Positions 60,685-64,000 of a stretch of DNA of 64,000 bases are shown here, piece by piece; the stretch's first letter is position 1, and the number at the start of each line of letters is the position of its first letter. Origin of the DNA: Nageia nagi (taxonomy: Eukaryota; Pinophyta). The notes beneath the pieces are model-generated. The model searched no databases. It was not told the DNA's origin and was given only the letters and a program-made list of their open reading frames with translations. A program made the position numbers and the translations under genes. Where the stretch lies: positions 26,102,001 through 26,166,000 of the forward strand of contig JBITNC010000002.1 in assembly GCA_050084985.1 (NCBI GenBank), written 5' to 3'.

Positions 60685-60745
60685 CTAAGGCCTAGCTTAA
60701 TGGTAAAAGCTTCTCCCTAAGGGTGAGATCCTGGTATCAAATCAT
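60685..60745 (+). repeat. tRNA-like SINE head (fragment)
   Basis: CCTAGCTTAATGGTAAAAGC fits an A box, and GGTATCAAATC about 40 bases later fits a B box with one mismatch. The intervening CTTCTCCCTAAGGGTGAGATCC is typical of plant SINE heads. A proper clover leaf is not formed. Confidence 0.4.
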
Positions 60746-61937
60746 ATATAATCAAATGGATGTGTTGTGCCAACACCACTAACTATGTTAAAAAGTTATC
60801 CTATGCAAGTGGGGTTTATAAGAGGATTACTTGATTCATTGAATATAATTGAAAAATGCAATAAACTATTAATGATAAATAACATCTAACAAAAAATGAA
60901 AGAGGTAAATGAGACATTAGATGATACAAATATGAGCAAGCTAATGCAATACATGAAGAGCTTTGTTACAAAACTAAAATGTGTACCTAAAGATAATGGT
61001 GAACCTAAAATAATGTTATAACAATATTTCAAATAATATAAGAATCATAATAGACCTTTAAGAATGCTACATCAACTTCTTTGTACTAATATTTTATCTC
61101 CAAGAACTTAGGTCTAGTTTTTTGAATCTTGATGTATCTTCTATTAATTATGACCTATGAACAAAAGAGAGATTTGCTTTAATGGACAAAGTTTCCTCAA
61201 TAAAAATCATTCTCCATCATTTAAAGACTAAATTCCAAATTTGTTGCGTAAATGAATGTTATCATGTAGTGTGTGAATTTCCAAAAATTGCATATATTGT
61301 ATGTTTATAATACTTTCATATTAGATATAAAATATAAAGTCTCTTTAAAATGAAATAGTAAATCTGCTTAAATACATTTTGATATGTCCAAACAAGTATG
61401 ATAATTAACATCGTGAAACAAGATTATTATACTTTTTTTAAAAGAAAAATTAAATGGATCAAAGAAATAAATATTTACTATTTTTAAAAACTAAGTAAAA
61501 CAAGATTGTTAAACTACTTAAAAAAATATTATAATACATATTCAAATATCTTCATCAAAGAAAGTTGATGACTATTTGAAACTCTCAAGTTGAAAAAGAG
61601 AGAACCTAGGTTTACATACCTCTCTCTATTACTATTATCATCGGGGATTCTAACATAAACATTCAATCTATTCAAAGGTATTACCTTACCATTATGATGA
61701 GAGGTTCAATGTGCATCAACTAATAGGGCTCTTCATTATTCTTAATGAATGGTTAACTAATGCCTTTTCTCTTTGTTCCACCACCCCTTTTATATGTAAC
61801 TATTTGTATGAAAAGATTACAAATATGCTAAATCTAAGTAATGATTTCCTACTAATATAATTGCATAAAACTCTAAGACAACTTTGTCCGAAATGAATCC
61901 TACCAAAATTTTAATACAACAAAGGTGTTTAAAAAAA
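60746..61937. other. AT-rich stretch, nothing recognised
   Basis: No coding, LTR or further repeat structure was identified between the SINE-like head and the MITE. Confidence 0.4.
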
Positions 61938-62526
61938 GGACAAATATCAAAAATACCTTTATAATTTCATATAATATCAAAAATACCCTACTGTTTTTGA
62001 AATATCAAAAATACCCTTAGAGATAAAAATTAAAAGAAAACAAATACAATAATAAATATGGAATAAGAAAACCACTATTAAATTATAAATAATATAGTTT
62101 ATATAATATATATACATATATATAAACTATTAGTAAAATATAAATATACAATTTCAATTAATAAAAATAAAATATTTAATACATTTTTATGTACATAATT
62201 TGTAAAATATATTTATATTTTAATAAATTTTTTCTTAAATTAAATAATTTCACATAAAATTTACAAATTATATTTATAAGGGTATTTTTTAAATAGTTTG
62301 ACTATTTTTTATGTAATTTAAAATGATAATATAAAAATATCTTTATAAAATACTATCATAATTTTATGTAATATCAAAAATATATATTATAATATAATTT
62401 ATAAATTTTTTTATTTAATATTTATTTTTTTAATTTTTATTTATAAAAATATTTTTGATATTTTAAAAAAGTAAACGTATTTTTGATATTATGTGAAATT
62501 ACAAAGGTTTTTTGGATATTTTATCC
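61938..62526. mobile_element. Long-TIR MITE-like inverted repeat element
   Basis: About 589 bp. The left end GGACAAATATCAAAAATACC continues to ATAATTTCATATAATATCAA, and the reversed right end GGATAAAATATCCAAAAAACC continues to TAATTTCACATAATATCAAA. They pair over about 60 bases with small indels. The centre is nearly pure A/T with a (TA)n palindrome. Long inverted termini suggest a Mutator-like or similar MITE; no convincing target duplication was found. Confidence 0.65.
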
Positions 62527-62639
62527 ACTAAACATTACCACCGAAATAATCATAAGTATAAATTGAGAAATTGAAGCAATCTTGATATATGCTTCACTAT
62601 TACCCTCTGCCTGGCGTTGGCTTTGACTGCGGGGGAGGA

Positions 62640-62854
62640 AGAATCGTTGGTTTTGAATAGCAGGTGAGGATTAAGTTCAACTATCAAATGAGCTGAGCTC
62701 ACCAATTCATTCCCTCAAAATTCAAACGGTAAAAGCCTTTCCGGGTCCACTTTCACTATAATTCTAACCAAATATGGCCTCTACAAAGCCTCATTAACAT
62801 TCTATGAAATCTGTTTCTCCACAGAGCAAATTTTCCAAATTTTTCAGTATAACG
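62640..62854 (+). promoter_or_regulatory. Likely 5' UTR of the unknown gene
   Basis: GC content rises locally. A CAG|GTGAGG donor-like site (about 62663) and a TTTTTCAG acceptor-like site ending at 62846 suggest a possible small 5' UTR intron directly before the ATG. This is a prediction from splice-site consensus only. Confidence 0.3.
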
Positions 62855-62929
62855 ATGGGTTTAGTAAGTAGATTTGTGTTGTACTGTGTTTTTTCAGCTG
62901 GGATAAGCAGCGGATTTATCTATTCACAA
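62855..62929 (+). CDS. First coding exon of an unrecognised gene with an N-terminal membrane segment
   Basis: The ATG in AACGATGGGT is followed by 25 codons (MGLVSRFVLYCVFSAGISSG, then FIYSQ) ending precisely at GTAAGAG, a strong splice donor, in phase 0. Residues about 7-23 are hydrophobic and could be a signal anchor or transmembrane helix. The preceding 200 bases are less AT-rich than their surroundings, as expected for a promoter and 5' UTR. No later exon was recognised before the window ends, and the following 500 bases plus an antisense gypsy fragment look intronic. I do not recognise the family. The alternative is a chance ORF beside a splice-like site. Confidence 0.4.
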
Positions 62930-63440
62930 GTAAGAGATTCGTTAATTTTGTTTTTGTTTAGTTTCCCGAGAATTTAGGGCTTGTAGGGTTTGAACTTAAT
63001 TTTTAAGAATTTAGTGAAAAGTTGAAGTTAATTTAATGGAATTTGGTAAAACGATCCGGAGAAGTTACAGCTTTGCCCCAAAAATGCTTGACGTGATGCA
63101 ATGTATTCTGTTTTTGAATTTGATTGATATTAGTAAATATGTGGAGAGTTTTGAAATAAATTGTAGACATTGAAGAAGGGAAGGCTTCAAATCGTGGAAA
63201 TAATTCTTACTAGGCTGTAAGCTGATTATGTGTTATTGGAAAAGAATTGACCGAAGTTTATGAATATAATGGATGAAAATTTCCTTACAAACAATAAAAT
63301 GCTTCCATTTGATGTAGTTCCTGAACATTACTGTACATTGTACAATATATGCCGTATGCTGAATAACTTCGTACTTGGTCGTCAAATGTCTCACAATAAT
63401 AAGTTATGAGTTGATCATGCTGTGCCAAAAGAGGACCTCG
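62930..63440 (+). other. Presumed first intron of the unknown gene
   Basis: Begins GTAAGAG. No exon or repeat was recognised in this stretch. Confidence 0.3.
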
Positions 63441-64000
63441 CACATCATCAGATGCATTTCATAGTCTCTTTATCAGCTGTTGAAAAGACTTTTGCTGTGT
63501 ACTTGTCTATCCAGAAATACCCTTGCTTCTTTTTTGAACTAGCTGATTGAGAAGCCAAGAAATGTGAGAAAATCCTTGCACAAATCTGTGATACAAATTA
63601 GCCAATCCCAAGAAAATACAAAATTCTAGGATGTCTTTTGGAGCAGGCAATGCTGAATGACCTGGATCTTTTTTGGATCCACATGAATTCCTGTTTTGTC
63701 AACAATGTTGATCCTCAGTTTTTCTGAATTTGCTTACAAGTTATGTATGAGTGCCTGCAATACCTGCTCAATACGGGAACTGTATTCAACCCATGATCTC
63801 CTGTAAATCATAATGTCATCAACACTCACAACAGCAGCAGGATTATCATTAAGGGGATGAAGTATATAGTTCATTAGCTGTACAAGTGTAGCAAACTCAT
63901 TGGCAATATAACCACTCATACAAACCCACCTTAGCCTTGAATGCGGTCTTTTATACCTCAGATGGTGAGCAGGAACTTTATGATAATTGGATTTTAGATC
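63440..64000 (-). pseudogene. Ty3/gypsy reverse transcriptase fragment, continues past the right edge
   Basis: Reading the minus strand from 64000: DLKSNYHKVP (family DLKSGYHQ), RWVCMSGYIANEFATLVQLM (family GLYEWLVMPFGL.NAPATFMRLMN), AVVSVDDIMIYRRSWVEYSS (YVDDI catalytic region, first Tyr replaced), then GIHVDPKKIQVIQ and, in other frames, a F.LGLANFYHRFVQGFSHI-like stretch. Several stops and shifts mark it as dead. It lies antisense to the putative gene that starts at 62855. Confidence 0.85.

Noticed and set aside
60685-60745. A functional tRNA gene
   Set aside because: A and B boxes are present but acceptor and anticodon stems do not form; a SINE head is the better explanation. The same applies to 24159-24205 and 15786-15852.

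Overview
The window looks like nuclear DNA from a seed plant, most likely a gymnosperm (conifer-type) genome. It is AT-rich, almost free of intact genes, packed with nested and decayed retroelements, and its one clearly identifiable gene has an intron of more than 11 kb. No ribosomal RNA, CRISPR array, operon or bacterial feature was seen. The species cannot be named from this sequence.

Host genes. (1) The last two exons of a plant N-acetylglutamate synthase (NAGS, arginine biosynthesis) lie on the + strand at 10716-10788 and 22443-22602. They join in frame across an 11,654 bp GT-AG intron, and earlier exons must lie upstream. (2) A likely first exon of an unrecognised gene with a short membrane-spanning N-terminus lies at 62855-62929. 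Host-derived pseudogenes are an importin-beta copy (about 34.3-35.5 kb), a PLS-type PPR gene (about 38.3-39.1 kb) and a PPR fragment carried inside a copia element (about 54.27-54.76 kb).

Layout. 0.6-1.4 kb: non-autonomous hAT-like element with an 8 bp target duplication. 2.5-8.3 kb: LTR element of the large-derivative (LARD) type, minus strand, with duplicated unknown ORFs. 11.5-18.6 kb: copia element A, minus strand, sitting in the NAGS intron, with a solo LTR and a SINE-like head nested in it. 24.8-27.1 kb: ancient tandem duplication with a solo LTR at its junction. 27.4-28.4 kb: decayed gypsy gag/RT. 31.0-32.6 kb: unidentified decayed ORF remnant ending in oligo-A. 36.9-37.9 kb: DUF4283/zinc-knuckle (LINE ORF1-like) pseudogene. 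41.5-50.3 kb: copia element B, minus strand, nearly full length but broken. 53.1-60.4 kb: copia element C, + strand, related to B, with integrase and most of RT deleted in frame. 61.9-62.5 kb: long-TIR MITE just upstream of the unknown first exon. 63.4-64.0 kb: gypsy RT fragment running off the right edge.

The most interesting feature is shared by copia elements B and C. Both have a 3-4 kb untranslated leader that may be spliced, a conserved palindrome near the start of U3, and a 3' untranslated array of short tandem units. In element C this array has seven units, each able to form a stem-loop, with paired (compensatory) substitutions between units. Element C has similar LTRs but several stop codons and a large in-frame deletion, which suggests a non-autonomous family mobilised in trans.
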